64,000 nt of DNA from Flaccisagitta enflata (GCA_965153355.1 OZ231128.1:9486001-9550000); one strand, 5' to 3'. Counted from the first letter of the stretch, positions 49,043 through 61,798 are shown. A program made the numbers and translations. Notes: generated from the sequence alone by a model not told the origin.

Positions 49043-49870
49043 GAGGGGGCGTTTTTTGTCACAGACAATCGTGATTTTAACGGGCCACTCGGTCGCTCGC
49101 TACGTTCGCAACGCTTATTCCATTCACAAGCTCGCTCACTCCCTCTTGAGACAGTTGAAATTCTTGATTATGTGTTCACACTGAAAAACCGTTTAACAGG
49201 AACGTTTAAGACACGGTTTTTTTTAATATGAGATTTTCACTGCCACAGCTAGTTTTTCACTATGTGGAGAAATCGATCAGACGCCTTCATTGAGCTGCCC
49301 AGAACATGTGGATGTGTAGTTTGGTTGAGAATTTGCATGGAAATATCATAGGGATGACGTTTATAGTGTAAACAGTATCGATATGTGGGTAAAAATACCA
49401 CTTTTTCTCAAGAAAATTCTTTTTATCACTGGACAAGCCTCACGAAAAATTCTTAATTTGCATAGAAAATGACTGATTCAAAAATCTAAAAACATGGCTC
49501 TCGTCCAAAAATACATAAGAAAAGAGCCATGTTCTTGGAAATGCAAAATATTTCATCTAGAAGCAGATTAAGAATTTTTCGCGGAACCTCATGACAATTT
49601 TTATCACTCATTTTTCAGTAAATCGATTTCCTATTCCCTTTCTTTTTCCCAGTATGTTGTTCATAAAATGTATCTCTGCCACAAAGCTGGACTGGAAGAG
49701 TACATTGATGTGATTGCTGCAGATTATCAGCAGTGCAAGGCGATACTGTAAAGGAAAATCCCATAAGTATTGCTAAAATATAACTGGCGAAAATATCCCA
49801 CGATGGCGCCGAGCGTGTCTTAAGCTTTAACGCGTTTAACGCGTTTTAGGTCATCACTGGAAACACGCCC
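49043..49870. mobile_element. AGGGNGTGTTT-ended MITE, expanded or two half-copies
   Basis: Left GAGGGGGCGTTTTTTGTCAC with GGTCGCTCGCTACGTTCG; right TCATCACTGGAAACACGCCCT. Between them lie a foldback (49408-49615: ATTTTTATCACT and GCGAAAAATTCTTAAT mirrored) and the candidate exon at 49653. Confidence 0.55.
49653..49751 (+). CDS. Candidate terminal exon (32 codons)
   Basis: A strong acceptor, TTCCCTTTCTTTTTCCCAG, precedes YVVHKMYLCHKAGLEEYIDV then IAADYQQCKAIL and TAA, with no stop in 33 codons and a protein-like composition. The family is not recognised. It sits between the two ends of an AGGG-type MITE, so a captured gene fragment is an alternative to a host exon. Confidence 0.45.
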   Translation, partial: YVVHKMYLCHKAGLEEYIDVIAADYQQCKAIL

Positions 49871-49879
49871 TAAATTGAT

Positions 49880-50111
49880 TTGATAAGCGAGATAACAATA
49901 TCGTTGCGGACAGTGGGCAGGGATCCAACCCCCAGCCTCACCCAAACTACCCTCCGACACAATAACACACACACACATTCAAGGATAACAGCAGCATCAT
50001 GAATGCGCGTTTTTGGCGTTTTCAACTCGAGCGTGATGGATGGACCAACCGACCAACCAACCAACGGACGGACAGATAAAGCTTCTTATAGAGTTGCGTG
50101 TCCGCAACTAA
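49880..50111 (-). mobile_element. Hairpin-ended element, type A
   Basis: ATAACAATATCGTTGCGGAC, GGGCAGGGATCCAACCCCCA, GACCAACCGACCAACCAACC, then CTTCTTATAGAGTTGCGTGT and CCGCAACTAA. Confidence 0.85.
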
Positions 50112-50427
50112 GAATCAATGAAAAACTGATGTTACGCCATATTAAAGACCTTCAAAGATACTTTCAATCTGGCATTGCTATTTTTTTTTCGTAATGGCAT
50201 CAGTTTGAGTGAAAAAGTTGCCCATTTCAGTTTTACAATCACGATGTAAAAGTTCATTTTATCAAAATAGTGCTTCTCTTTGCTGAGCTCTCGCTTCTCT
50301 TCCGTTTGAGATCAAGTTCAAGTTCAACTCAACCGGAAAAGAAAAGCTTGTGGTCCCGGTGCAATCCGTCATTCATCTGCATTCGTACGTAACCGTACGA
50401 TACCGACCTGGGATTAGGCTAGATTAG

Positions 50428-50573
50428 GTCATCGAGTTGATAAGTGGGAAAACGAGCGTTTCTGATACTTTTTGTGTATGTCTGAGTGTTAAGAGTAGGT
50501 TGGGGTGTAGATGGGGGGTTGGATGCCCCTGCCCACCCGTCCGCGACGGTATCGTGACCCCGCGTCGCTTGTT
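50428..50573 (+). mobile_element. Type A element, 5'-truncated
   Basis: GATAAGTGGGAAAACGAGCG, GATGGGGGGTTGGATGCCCC, then GGTATCGTGACCCCGCGTCG and CTTGTT. Confidence 0.85.
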
Positions 50574-50734
50574 CTTTTCTTTTCTGGACAACATCGCAAC
50601 ATTCAATGTGATCTAATCCTCTGAGATCAAATCAATCATGGTTTGATTAAATCCGGAATCTACTTAAGTCGAAGACAACAATTTGGCAGAGATGCCATTC
50701 TTGGAAGGATGAAAAGAAGAGTGTCACAAGAGGC

Positions 50735-50935
50735 ACGTAGCGCACGTAGCGGGGCGCTGCACATAATGCGCGTTGCAGGGCAATGCATGTAGCGCACGTT
50801 GCGGGGTGCTGCACGTAACGCGCGTTGCGAGGCGCTGCACGAAGCGCGCGTTGCGGGGCGCTGCACGGAACGCGTGTTTCGGGGCGCTTCATGTAACGCA
50901 CGTTACGGGGCACTGCACGGCGCGGCAAAGCACGG
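50735..50935. repeat. Minisatellite GCGCGTTGCGGGGCGCTGCA
   Basis: Seven to eight units of about 27 bp (ACGCGCGTTGCGGGGCGCTG then CACG with variants). Extremely CpG-rich; open on the minus strand as Ala/Arg repeats, which I read as a by-product. Confidence 0.9.
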
Positions 50936-51125
50936 TTTGTAGGATGCTGCGCAGCACGGTAGGGCAAAAAGAATGTAGGTCAAGAAAACCCCAGGAGCCA
51001 GGATTGATTATTTTGCCGATTGAATCATCGCGAGATGCGAATAGAGAGAGAGACTGAAAAGCTCTCTTAATCAGAGATGAGATTTCCCTTTTACAACCAT
51101 CGCGCGCAAAGTGGGATAGTATAGA

Positions 51126-51310
51126 AACAAGGCCGGATACACGGCTACCCCAGTCGCGTGCGGGTGGGCAGGGGCCGTATTTGAGGTCACTTCATCATTT
51201 GGGCAGAAGCAGTAAGGCCAAAGACCGCTAAAACCCCAAAAAAGTAAAGTGAGACGGACCGACGGACCGACGGACCGGGTTGTAGAATCGAGTAGCACGC
51301 CAATAAAAAC
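51126..51310 (-). mobile_element. Hairpin-ended element, type B
   Basis: AAACAAGGCCGGATACACGG, CAGTCGCGTGCGGGTGGGCA, GACCGACGGACCGACGGACC, then GTAGCACGCCAATAAAAA. Confidence 0.9.
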
Positions 51311-52025
51311 GCCAATGGACGACGCGCCTCATATGAAGACCAAATGGTCCATGACTTGTAACCTCAAAATGGTTCATTGAAGCCTCAACAATCTAAGTAA
51401 GGACTTTATAACGACCACGCATGTATAAGGCATGAAGTTTTAATTTCATACATTATGTCAAATTAGCCAAAATGGCGCATTGCAAAATACCAATCAATTC
51501 CGCTTTACGATTTGAGGCATCAAATCACTTAGCGCCGTCCAAACAATCGGTACATTTCCATTTGTGCGAACATATGCAGAAGTAAAGAATCTTACTTCGG
51601 AATCTCACTTTGGTCAAAAACATAGATGTATACCAGTTTCAGTCAATCCAAGTTTAAGTATAGCGCACAAACATCCCATTCCCTGCCAACAATAGACCAA
51701 AGTTATTGATAGTTATGGAGGGGGGGGGGGGAAAATCCCGATGGGAATTTCGACCAAAGATTGTACATTTTTTTTTTTTTGACCGCAACCAAAAGAAGAA
51801 GAAGAAAAAAAGCGCCCCAAAGAAAGATAAAAGGAGAGAAAAGCTCGTCTTCGCGGCGGGGGGGGGGGGAGTTGAAGGGTGGTGGGGGGAGGGGGTGGGG
51901 AAAGGTGGTGGGGGTAATGGGGTGGGTGGTGGGTGGGAGGGGGGGGGGTAATAGTGGCGGCGGCGCTGCAGTCGGTAATTGGAAGAAGACGCGAGAAAAT
52001 GAAATACGAGAGCAATAACGGCCCC

Positions 52026-52200
<175 letters not shown>

Positions 52201-52420
52201 GAGAATTTCACAGTAAAACTTGATTTTTGTTTTCTATGCATGATCGCTCACATTTTGCGTTCAAAAAAAGCCTCATTAAAAAGAAATCCATGAGTTCAAA
52301 CGCAATTCAAGTGGCCGTTTTTGTGTTCTTTTATTATTGTTTTGCTAGCTATTTCTATACATGTATACAGCTACAGCCACATATATTGGAACCAGCCATC
52401 GCATTCTCATTCATTTTTTT

Positions 52421-52600
52421 AAGTCGCGTGCACGCGACTCAACACCTTGCCGTGTCGGTCGGTCGGTAGGTCACATTTTCAAAATTCTGACTTTTTAAGG
52501 AAGTTTAAGGTAATTTAAGGTACTTCAGGGTACTTAAAGGTACTCAAGGGTACTTTAGGGTACTCAAATTACTCGAAGTACTTAGAGTACTTAAGGGACC
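52421..52600 (+). mobile_element. Type D start with decamer minisatellite
   Basis: AAGTCGCGTGCACGCGACTC, ACACCTTGCCGTGTCGGTCG, then AAGGTACTTTAGGGTACTC-type repeats. The same start and repeats occur in the full copy at 54262. Confidence 0.75.
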
Positions 52601-52685
52601 TACGACCTATGACCTATGACACGGTGCAAGATCGCGTGAAATTTAGTAGTCACCAAGGTTAAAAAATCAAAGTGTCATGAAATAT

Positions 52686-52857
52686 TTTTAGTCGCGGAAA
52701 CGCGACTCTACACCCTGCCGTGTCGGTCGGTAGGTCCGTCGGTAGGTCCGTCGGTAGGTCCGTCCGTCCGTCACATTTTTGAATTCCGAGTGTTTTTAGC
52801 ATTACTGCTCCTGCCCAACCGTCCGCGACTGGATTGCCGTGTATCCGGCCTTGTTTT
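52686..52857 (+). mobile_element. Hairpin-ended element, type B, full length
   Basis: TTTTTAGTCGCGGAAACGCG, CACCCTGCCGTGTCGG, GTAGGTCCGTCGGTAGGTCC, TTTTTGAATTCCGAGTG, and GTATCCGGCCTTGTTTT. Confidence 0.9.
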
Positions 52858-53440
52858 TCTTCATGGTAGCATAGTATATCACTTTCTGATGACAAAACAA
52901 AAAAAATTAATGCAAAATCTATTTTAATTAGCTAAATATTAATAATTTGATATTTAATAATGATTTTCACAATTTAATGAGATTTTTTCATATTTTTCAA
53001 GTATATTCAATAAGAAAATATTTCAAAATATTGTTATTATATCTAATTCATATAAAAAATCCAATTTTAAAAAAAATTCCTTATTAATTTGCTTAATTTT
53101 AAGTCAATAAAAGCAATAAAAAGCCTTTTTTTGCTCATTTTTTCATCATGTCAAAATTTAATTGTTATAATCTGGATTTTAGCTTGCAATTACACATTAA
53201 GCAGTTGTCTTTAACTTCAATCATCCATACTTTGTATGCACATTCATTCATTCATTCATTCATTCATTCATTCATTCATTCACTCAATCATTCATTCTTC
53301 CATTCATAAATTTGATTTGATTCGATAAGATTTTAATTCAGTCATGAATGATAACTATGTTTTCATCTGCTTTGCACGTCAATAGCAATCCTTAATTCTG
53401 AACTAAATAGAGGGCTGAGCGACCCACCGACCGACACATC
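52858..53440. other. AT-rich unassigned stretch with (ATTC)n
   Basis: Very AT-rich to 53200; (ATTC)n 53244-53300. No gene. Confidence 0.5.
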
Positions 53441-53756
53441 AGTCTTTTTCATGGAAGGGCAGAGGCGTGGATTGAACAGATGCACATGCTGGACATCTGC
53501 ACAGGACAAAAACGAGGACGGAAACAGGACCAATACGGAATCGCTTGGACTGGGCAGAGGCAGTTGTTCTGGTGGACAGGGGCAGTTTTGTGGGTGGTTG
53601 GGGGCTGTTATGTGGGTGGGCAGGAAAAGTGGCCCATCCTTCTATTCAATCAACACTCCCTCTCAATGAGAAAGGCTCTTTTAGAGTCGCTCCCGACCAA
53701 TGAACATGCCCTCTGATCAATCGCTTAACAAGCGACTAAAAAGCATTCATGAATGA

Positions 53757-54035
53757 ACAAGGCCAAGTACGACATATTGATTGTCAAACAAATGCGTCAT
53801 CAACTGACCAACCGACCAAGTGACCAACCAACCGACTGACCAACCGACTGAACAACAGACACAGCCAGTTATAGAGATGTTTTGTCGCACCTAAAAAACA
53901 AGTAATGCGGGGTCACAATATTGTTGCGGACCTGTGGGCTGGACCATCCAACCCCCAGCCTTACCCCAACTCCTAACCCCCACTCCAACACAAACACACA
54001 CACAATAACAACTGCACCATCATATATGCGCCTTT
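53757..54035 (-). mobile_element. Type C element followed by truncated type A element
   Basis: 53757-53896: ACAAGGCCAAGTACGACATA, (ACCAACCG)n, GACACAGCCAGTTATAGAG, TTGTCGCACCTAAAAA. 53898-54035: AACAAGTAATGCGGGGTCAC, AATATTGTTGCGGACC, then cut off by (TTTC)n. Confidence 0.8.
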
Positions 54036-54039
54036 TTTT

Positions 54040-54044
54040 TTTCT

Positions 54045-54076
<32 letters not shown>

Positions 54077-54261
54077 TTTTTTTCATCTTTTTTTTTCTCT
54101 CTTTCCCGTTTCTTTCTCTCTTTCTTTCTTTCTATCTTTCTTTTTTTCCTTTCTTTCTTTCTCATTTCTTTCTTTCTTGTTACTTTATTTCTCCTTTCTT
54201 TCTTTCTCGTTTCTTTTTTTCTTTCTTTTTTTCTTTTTTTCTTTCTTTCTTTCTTTCTTTT
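54040..54261. repeat. (CTTT)n pyrimidine tract
   Basis: CTTT units with T-run interruptions. Confidence 0.97.
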
Positions 54262-54752
54262 TTAGTCGCGTGCATGCGACTCTACACCTTGCCGTGTTGG
54301 TCGGTAGGTTGGTAGGTCGGTCTGTCTGTCCGTCCGTCACTTTTTTAAAATTATGACTTTTTAAGGTATCTTAAGGTACTCTAGGGTATTTCAGGGTACT
54401 TTAGGGTACTTCTGGGTACTTAAGTTATTTTAGGTACTTAAGGTATTATAGGGTACTTTGAGATACTTTTGTTTGTTTTTTCAGGTATTTTCGAGTATTT
54501 TTGGGTATTTTTAGGTGTTTTTGGGTATTTTTGGGTATTTTTGGGTGTTATTGGGTATTTTTGAGTATTTTTAGGTATTTTCTGGTATTTTGGGTATTTT
54601 TGGTGTTTTGTCAACTTTTTATTCAACAGTCGTTATTGGTTCAGAATGTAACTTTTTTTGAAACAGACTTTATGTAGTATGAAGTTCTGTCGTATGAAGT
54701 TGTGTAATTGTGTGTAACGTAGTACGCGACTGTTGGCCTGTTGGGCTTGTTT
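54262..54752 (+). mobile_element. Hairpin-ended element, type D, with internal decamer array
   Basis: TTTTAGTCGCGTGCATGCGA, CACCTTGCCGTGTTGG and GTCTGTCTGTCCGTCCGTCA, then about 300 bp of GGGTACTTTA and TTTTGGGTAT repeats, and the end TACGCGACTGTTGGCCTGTT then GGGCTTGTTTC. The same end occurs alone at 56791-56824. Confidence 0.8.
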
Positions 54753-54925
54753 CTTTCTTTCTTTTTTCCTTTCTTTCTCTCTTTCTTTCTTTTTTTCGAT
54801 CTTTGTTTCTTTCTTTCTCTCTTCCCATTGTTTCTTTTGTACTTTCTTGTTTTTTTCTTCCTTTTTTTCCTGCCTCTTTCTGTCTTTCTTTCTTTTTTAG
54901 TTTTTTTTCTCTCTTCCTCTCTATC

Positions 54926-54972
<47 letters not shown>

Positions 54973-55132
54973 GTCTTTCTTTCTTTTTTTCTTTCTTTTT
55001 TTCATTCTTTTTTTCTTTTTTTCTTTCTCTCTTTCTTTCTCTTTTTCTCTTTCTTTTTTTCTTTCTTTTTTTCTTGCTTGTTCTTTCTTGCTTGTTCTTT
55101 CTTTCTTTCTTTCTTTTTTCCTTTCTTTTTTC

Positions 55133-55171
<39 letters not shown>

Positions 55172-55205
55172 TCATTCTTTCTTTTTTTCTTTCTTTTTCA
55201 TTTCT
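54753..55205. repeat. (CTTT)n pyrimidine tract
   Basis: CTTT units with T-rich interruptions, starting directly at the T-rich end of the type D element. Confidence 0.97.
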
Positions 55206-55259
55206 TTCTTCAATTCACTCTTTCGGATGTCCCTCTTCATGTCCATCTATCTTTCCCCC

Positions 55260-55620
55260 CTCTCGAGACCTGAAGTCCTAATAAAAGCCTATTGAGGCCT
55301 GAAATCTTGTTCTAGAGCCTGAAACTAGCCTGAAATAAGCCAAAAATCAGCCCTATAAGCCTGAAAAGTGCCCTCCCAAGCCAAAAATTGCTGAATTCAC
55401 TAAGAACTGAAATCAGTCTTCACTTGCTCTATCCTGAGAGCAGCCCTCACATGCATGAAGCCCCAATCTAGACGTGCAGGTCTAAAATCTAGTCTTAAGA
55501 ACCTGAAATCAACTCTTTTAGGCTCTTGGGCTCAGTAAAGCCACCCCCCCCCTCCTGCATCTGTTCATCTGTTCCCCGGATGTATGAAAACTCACCCCTG
55601 CTCTCAGCCCAAAATCTTGT
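55260..55620. repeat. GCCTGAAATC repeats ending at CACCCCTG
   Basis: AGCCTGAAACTAGCCTGAAA and similar units; the right side GAAAACTCACCCCTGCTCTC resembles the terminal part of the 29558 and 62003 foldbacks. Confidence 0.6.
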
Positions 55621-56790
55621 GACAGGAATTCAGGAACTGTGAATCATATATAATCCTTGATTGATTTGGAGTTCGTACCAGCATATTAGCCCCCTATGAT
55701 CTAATCAGGGCTATAGAGAGAAATAACGCCCCTTCCCCCTTTGGCTATTCTGGTCAAACCTGCCCCCCCCCCCCCATATTGTTCTTTTACCGCATAGAAA
55801 TTGGCTCCAGTGATTTTTTGCATGTTTTTTTCGCACACATTAGGGGGCCCTTAAGCCCCCCCAGGGCCTGGGCCCCCATCTTAAATGGGGGTGAGCCCCC
55901 TCTGCATGACCCTGGATCTAATTGAGCCACCTGGCCACTCATGGGGACCCTCAGAGTCTTGATTTGTGCTCATCAGTACTTAGATCAAGTGTCGAGGAGA
56001 AATTTTGTCATTCCCACATGTCTCATTGAGAATCAAGAATTTGCATAAAAAATGAAAAACTGCAAAAAAGAAAGACATCAGCACCTGGCAAAATCCAATA
56101 TCTAGGTGCTCATGTTTTTGAAAATGCAAAATTGTTCTTAGTTTTCCGTATTCTTGATTCTCAAATTTCAAAATGTTTTTTTCCAAAACCCTTGATTGCC
56201 ACACATCTCAACAGAAAAATTGTAAAAACGCATGTTAAAATGGTCGTAGGGGGATGAAATTTGAACTGCAAGTGGATGACACATCCGGTTAACTTGTCCT
56301 AAAATCTTGTGGCGCTGCGCCATCAGGAAGTGCGCCAAATCAGAGCAGAACCAATTTTTGCCAAAATTTTTCATTTTTCATTACATTTTGGCTATTTCTA
56401 TATTTATTTTTATTTTGGCATTTAGATTTTAAACATAAGGGTGACAATTTTTTTTACACAAACCTTATGATAACCTGAGTGGATTTCATCCAAAAACAGG
56501 AACTGAAACCACAATATGTGTTGTCAACAGTGTAAAGACGTCATGATAATTGGATCATTACAGCAGTTTTTTGAGATTTTCTTATTTTTCTTTAAGAGAG
56601 ATCACTTCAGTTAGGACTCTTATGAGCCCACAAGAGTATCATCTGCCTGGGAAGTGGCAATATGATATTTATTTTGCCAGCAGAACATATTTTTTGGTCA
56701 AAAATGAGAGTTTTCAATGCAAAATTATATGCAAAAATCATGTGACTAGCTAATTCACTTATATCGTTCTCCATGTCCTATGTAAAATGG
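55621..56790. other. Unassigned stretch with a small inverted repeat
   Basis: CATTGAGAATCAAGAATTTG (56029) is mirrored near 56150 (TATTCTTGATTCTCAAATTT), enclosing about 130 bp. No exon seen. Confidence 0.5.
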
Positions 56791-57064
56791 AGCACGCGAC
56801 TGTTGGCCTGTTGGGCTTGTTTCTAAACACAGACACAGTAAAGTTGATACTGAGAATATGTAAAAAGTTTGAACGAACACTGGAATCAAATCGGGAAGAC
56901 AGCTTCCGCTTTAAAACCGCCAAAAAAACACTAAACAACTAAATCATTCAATCACTGAATCACTCAATGACTGAATCACTCAATGACTGAATCACTCAAT
57001 ACAAGTTGATCATAAAATGGAAATTGACGGAGACCGAAGGAAGAATGAAAGAGGGGATTGAAAG

Positions 57065-57080
57065 TATGAGAGAGAGAGAG

Positions 57081-57132
<52 letters not shown>
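57065..57132. repeat. (GA)n microsatellite
   Basis: About 30 GA units with one ATT interruption. Confidence 0.97.
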
Positions 57133-57136
<4 letters not shown>

Positions 57137-57544
57137 CTGGCAGACAGTCAGCAAAGCAGACAAACGGAGGACTCTTTGGAGAGGAGAGATATATAGTCAC
57201 AGAAAGCTAAAAAGAATGAAAATATCTGCAAAGCGGTGACAGAGGGAAAAAAAGATTTAATAAAGAACTTTATTTATCCATTTAAAAGTCAATTGGCGCA
57301 AACGATTATTCATCACGAATTCTGTAGTCATGTCAACGTCAGTATATATTAATATTTCCAATTACATGATTCAATTAAACCCCGCTGATATGAACCCAAA
57401 AGTGATGGAAATCCAACAATCATAGAAGAGTATATATTTGGTTCAGCCATGCATTTTCTTATACAGTAGAGCGCCGCTACAGCGCACCCGCTCACTATCG
57501 TCTGGGAGACTTGTTAGGATAAGAAAAACATTTTTCTTGGTTTT

Positions 57545-58310
57545 TTTGCAGTTTTGGTACAGTGGCGTATGCACAATTACAAAATCAACTTAAAAAAACA
57601 TTCATGGTGCGCTTTTTGAAAAAGATCAAATTTTTGCTTTATGTGCATTGGCATCATATGATGCAATTAGCATCATATCCAATGCATTGGCATCATATGA
57701 TGCATATGCATTATATGTAGCACATCAGCAACATATGATGCACTAGCATCATATGCATCATATGCATCATATGCATCATATGCATCATACTACACATGGA
57801 CGCAAAATACAAGGTGTGGAGGCGCCAAAAGTTATAGCATACCCCCTACAGACAATTCAGCTTGTTCAAATCTTATATTTAAATTTGTTTTGAGTACCTA
57901 AGAGGAATATAAATGGCGTCATCAGAGCGATTTTTGAATTTTTATTTAGAACCCCCAAAATTTGCCCTTTTCAGCCCTTTTTTCAGCCTTTGTCAGCGCA
58001 GCTTTTTTAGGGGCAAAATTGGTCAATTTGAGGGTTCAAAACCAAATTTCAAAAATCAATCTGATGACGCCATTTATATACCTGTTAGGTTCTCAAAACA
58101 ACTTAAAAGTTGATAATTAATGCAGCTGAATTGGCTGTAGGGGGTATGCTAAAACTTATGCGCCTCTACACCTGGTATTTTGCTTCCGTGTGTATATATG
58201 ATGCTAGTGCATCATTTAATGCCAATGCATCATGTCCGACCAAAATATCATTTTTTTTTCAAAAAGCGCTCCATGAATGACTTTCTTGTGAATGGTTACT
58301 GAATTGTGCT
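57545..58310. mobile_element. Foldback element with GCATCATATGATGC motifs
   Basis: Outer arms: CATTCATGGTGCGCTTTTTG mirrors CAAAAAGCGCTCCATGAATG. Inner arms: AAATGGCGTCATCAGAGCGA mirrors TCTGATGACGCCATTT, and GCATACCCCCTACAG mirrors CTGTAGGGGGTATGC. Centre near 57990. In the left arm the 14-bp palindrome GCATCATATGATGC and CATATGCATCATATGCATCA are repeated. Confidence 0.8.
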
Positions 58311-58410
58311 GACATGAGTATGACATTACTGCAAAGAAACCTTAAGTAATGTCATTCTCATCCTGAATGGCTCTTTAGACAGTAGTGCGCTATCAAGGCG
58401 TACCCACAAG

Positions 58411-58549
<139 letters not shown>

Positions 58550-58670
58550 TCTTTCCGATCTTCCCTGTCGTTCAGCTACTTTGCAAAAGCACAATTAGCT
58601 AATGGGTGAGAAATAAAAGAGAAAAGTATTTTGGCTTCTATCTTGGCTGAGTCAGCGAGATGAAAAAAAA

Positions 58671-58888
<218 letters not shown>

Positions 58889-59076
58889 GAAGACACTTGA
58901 CAGAAAAGATACTCATCATCGATTAAACGTCCTCAACATTTTCATCTAAGATTTCTCTAAACAAGGAATGCAAAAGAAGTAAAAAACAAAGCACGAAAGG
59001 AAAGTTGGGATGTGGGGACGCAGCCCAATATGCTTATTTCACAGGTTGAAAATCGGGTCATGCCAGCAGCTCGCAG

Positions 59077-59159
<83 letters not shown>
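59077..59159. repeat. (TTG)n microsatellite
   Basis: About 27 uninterrupted TTG units. Confidence 0.98.
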
Positions 59160-59314
59160 AACCGGCCTGCAGTCGCAGATCTCCTCGCGCCCCTTTACTA
59201 TCGGTCCGTCCGTCGGTTGGTCGATCAGTCGATTTGTTAGTTAAGAACTGGTCTTTTCAATAACCCAGCCCAGACCTACCGTCTTGGCGGGAAAAAAAAA
59301 TCTTTTGTCACATT

Positions 59315-59522
59315 TTTTAGTTGCGGACACGCAACTCTATGACAGGCTTTGTCCGTCCGTCCGTCCGTTGGTCTGTCCGAGGTCATCAAGTTGAAAAGTG
59401 GGAAAACAAGCGTTTTAGATATTTTTTGTGTATATTCGAGTGTGGGGGGTAGGTTGGGGTGTGTATGGGGGTTGGATGCCCCCGTCCACCCGTCCGCAAC
59501 GATATTGTGACCCCGCGTCTCT
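59315..59522 (+). mobile_element. Hairpin-ended element, type A, full length
   Basis: TTTTTAGTTGCGGACACGCA, GACAGGCTTTGTCCGTCCGT, AAGTGGGAAAACAAGCG, and GATATTGTGACCCCGCGTCT. Confidence 0.9.
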
Positions 59523-59648
59523 ACCTATACATCTCAATAATCTAAACCAATCGTAAAAGAATTGTGGAGGTGAAAAAAAAATCCTCAAATATCCATAATC
59601 ATACAAGCATTACAGTTTGTTTGAACGATTTTTTAGGGTAGTTTAAAA

Positions 59649-59830
59649 AACAAGGCCGGATACACGGCTACCCCAGTCGCGTGCGGGTGAGGTCACTAGA
59701 TAATTTGGGCAGGAGCAGTGAGGCCAAAGACCTCAAAAACATAAAAAAAGTAAAGTGTGACGGATGGACCGAAGGACCGACGGACGGACCGACAAAGCGG
59801 GGTGAAGAGTCGCATAGCACGCGACTAAAA
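59649..59830 (-). mobile_element. Hairpin-ended element, type B, full length
   Basis: AAACAAGGCCGGATACACGG, AGTCGCGTGCGGGTGAGG, GACCGACGGACGGACCGACA, and GTCGCATAGCACGCGACTAA. Confidence 0.9.
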
Positions 59831-60114
59831 ATTGTCTTGAATCTTATAGACGCGACACGCATGTACTAAAATTCGGTATGAACTCAGCAAGGTCTAAAAT
59901 TTGGTATGAACTCAGCCTAAGTGAAAGATAAAAAAACAGTTTCTTTTCTTTTTCTGTGATGAGAGGGAATTTGGTGGGAAAATTCGGTCTAATTACTGAT
60001 TGAAAGCAGAAGAAGGAAAAAACGCTGAGTTGGTGAATACTTCTTTAAGCTCGTCTTTGCTGCTTTGCTTCTTCAGTTTTCTTTCCGGATTCAAGTCATC
60101 AAGTTTTTTGGCAT

Positions 60115-60385
60115 CTTTCCTTTTCTTTTTCTTTTCTTCTTCTTTTTCTTTTATTTTTCTTTTCTTTTTCGTTTCTTTCTCTTTTCTTTTTCTTTTCTTT
60201 TTTTTTTTCTTTTTCTTTTCTTTTTCTTTTCTTTTTCTTTTCTTTTTCTTTTCTTTTTCGTTTCTTTTTCTTTTCTTTTTCTTTTCTTTTGTTTTTCTTT
60301 TCTTTTTGTTTTTCTTTTCTTTTTCTTTTCTTTTTCGTTTCTTTTTCTTTTCTTTTTCTTTTCTTTTTCTTTTCTTTTGTTTTTG
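60115..60385. repeat. (TTTTCTTTTTC)n tract
   Basis: 11-bp-like repeats of TTTTCTTTTTC with rare G, 270 bp. Confidence 0.95.
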
Positions 60386-60780
60386 AATTTATCTAAAACA
60401 TTTCAAAGAAACAAATTTGTTGGACTGAAATTGGAGGAAAATTAGGTGATGTTGTGATTTTCACTGTTTTACTTTATTCGTTTATGAGTTATGCCGTCAT
60501 CTTTTGTTTCATTTGAGAATAAATATACTGTTAATATATTCAGTGATTTTATTCTAATTTGAACCATATATTTTTGTTTATATATATCATGTATTCACGC
60601 ATCAATAAGAATATTTCAAGTACTCTATGAGGTGTCATTAATCTCGATTGAGCTTTATTATGATATCTGCCTTCAGTCCAGTGTTACTATGAGTGCCAAT
60701 GAAATGTATGAATGAACGAATGGGTTGCAAGATAGACCAAGAGAAGGATGGGTAGATGGCTGGATGGCTGGATTGCCGGA
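60386..60780. other. Unassigned AT-rich stretch
   Basis: No gene or recognised element. Confidence 0.4.
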
Positions 60781-60784
60781 TTGC

Positions 60785-60953
<169 letters not shown>

Positions 60954-61189
60954 AATGGATGAATGGATGGATGGTGAAACGAATTGATGTTTAGATGGTT
61001 AAAGTGGCAGTTAGCAAACAGTAATTGAAAGATTGGAACATCGACCTAAGCCCGCGGTCATAGCTTGAGAGAAAAAAATAACTAAAAAAAAACGGAAGAC
61101 TAAGAGAAACAAGAAGGAACACACTAATACATGGAGAGGAAAAGCAAAAAAGTAAAGACATAATTGAAAAAAACTAGTAATAAAGAAAA

Positions 61190-61244
61190 TGAAAGGAAGA
61201 AAGAAAGTAAGAGAGAAAGAAAGAATGAAAGAAAGAAAGAATGA

Positions 61245-61312
<68 letters not shown>

Positions 61313-61349
61313 AATGAAGACTGAAAGAAAGAAAGACTGAGAGAAAGAT

Positions 61350-61440
<91 letters not shown>

Positions 61441-61468
61441 AATTAAGACTGAAAGAAAAAAAGACTAA

Positions 61469-61540
<72 letters not shown>

Positions 61541-61577
61541 AATGAAGACTGAAAGAAAGAAAGACTGAGAGAAAGAT

Positions 61578-61624
<47 letters not shown>

Positions 61625-61642
61625 CTGAATGAAAAAAAATGA

Positions 61643-61690
<48 letters not shown>

Positions 61691-61694
61691 AAAA

Positions 61695-61738
<44 letters not shown>

Positions 61739-61742
61739 AAAA

Positions 61743-61798
<56 letters not shown>

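Noticed and set aside
50650-50967. Ala/Arg/Pro-rich minus-strand frames (RATRALRAAPRN pattern)
   Set aside because: Generated by the 27-bp CpG-rich minisatellite whose length is a multiple of three.
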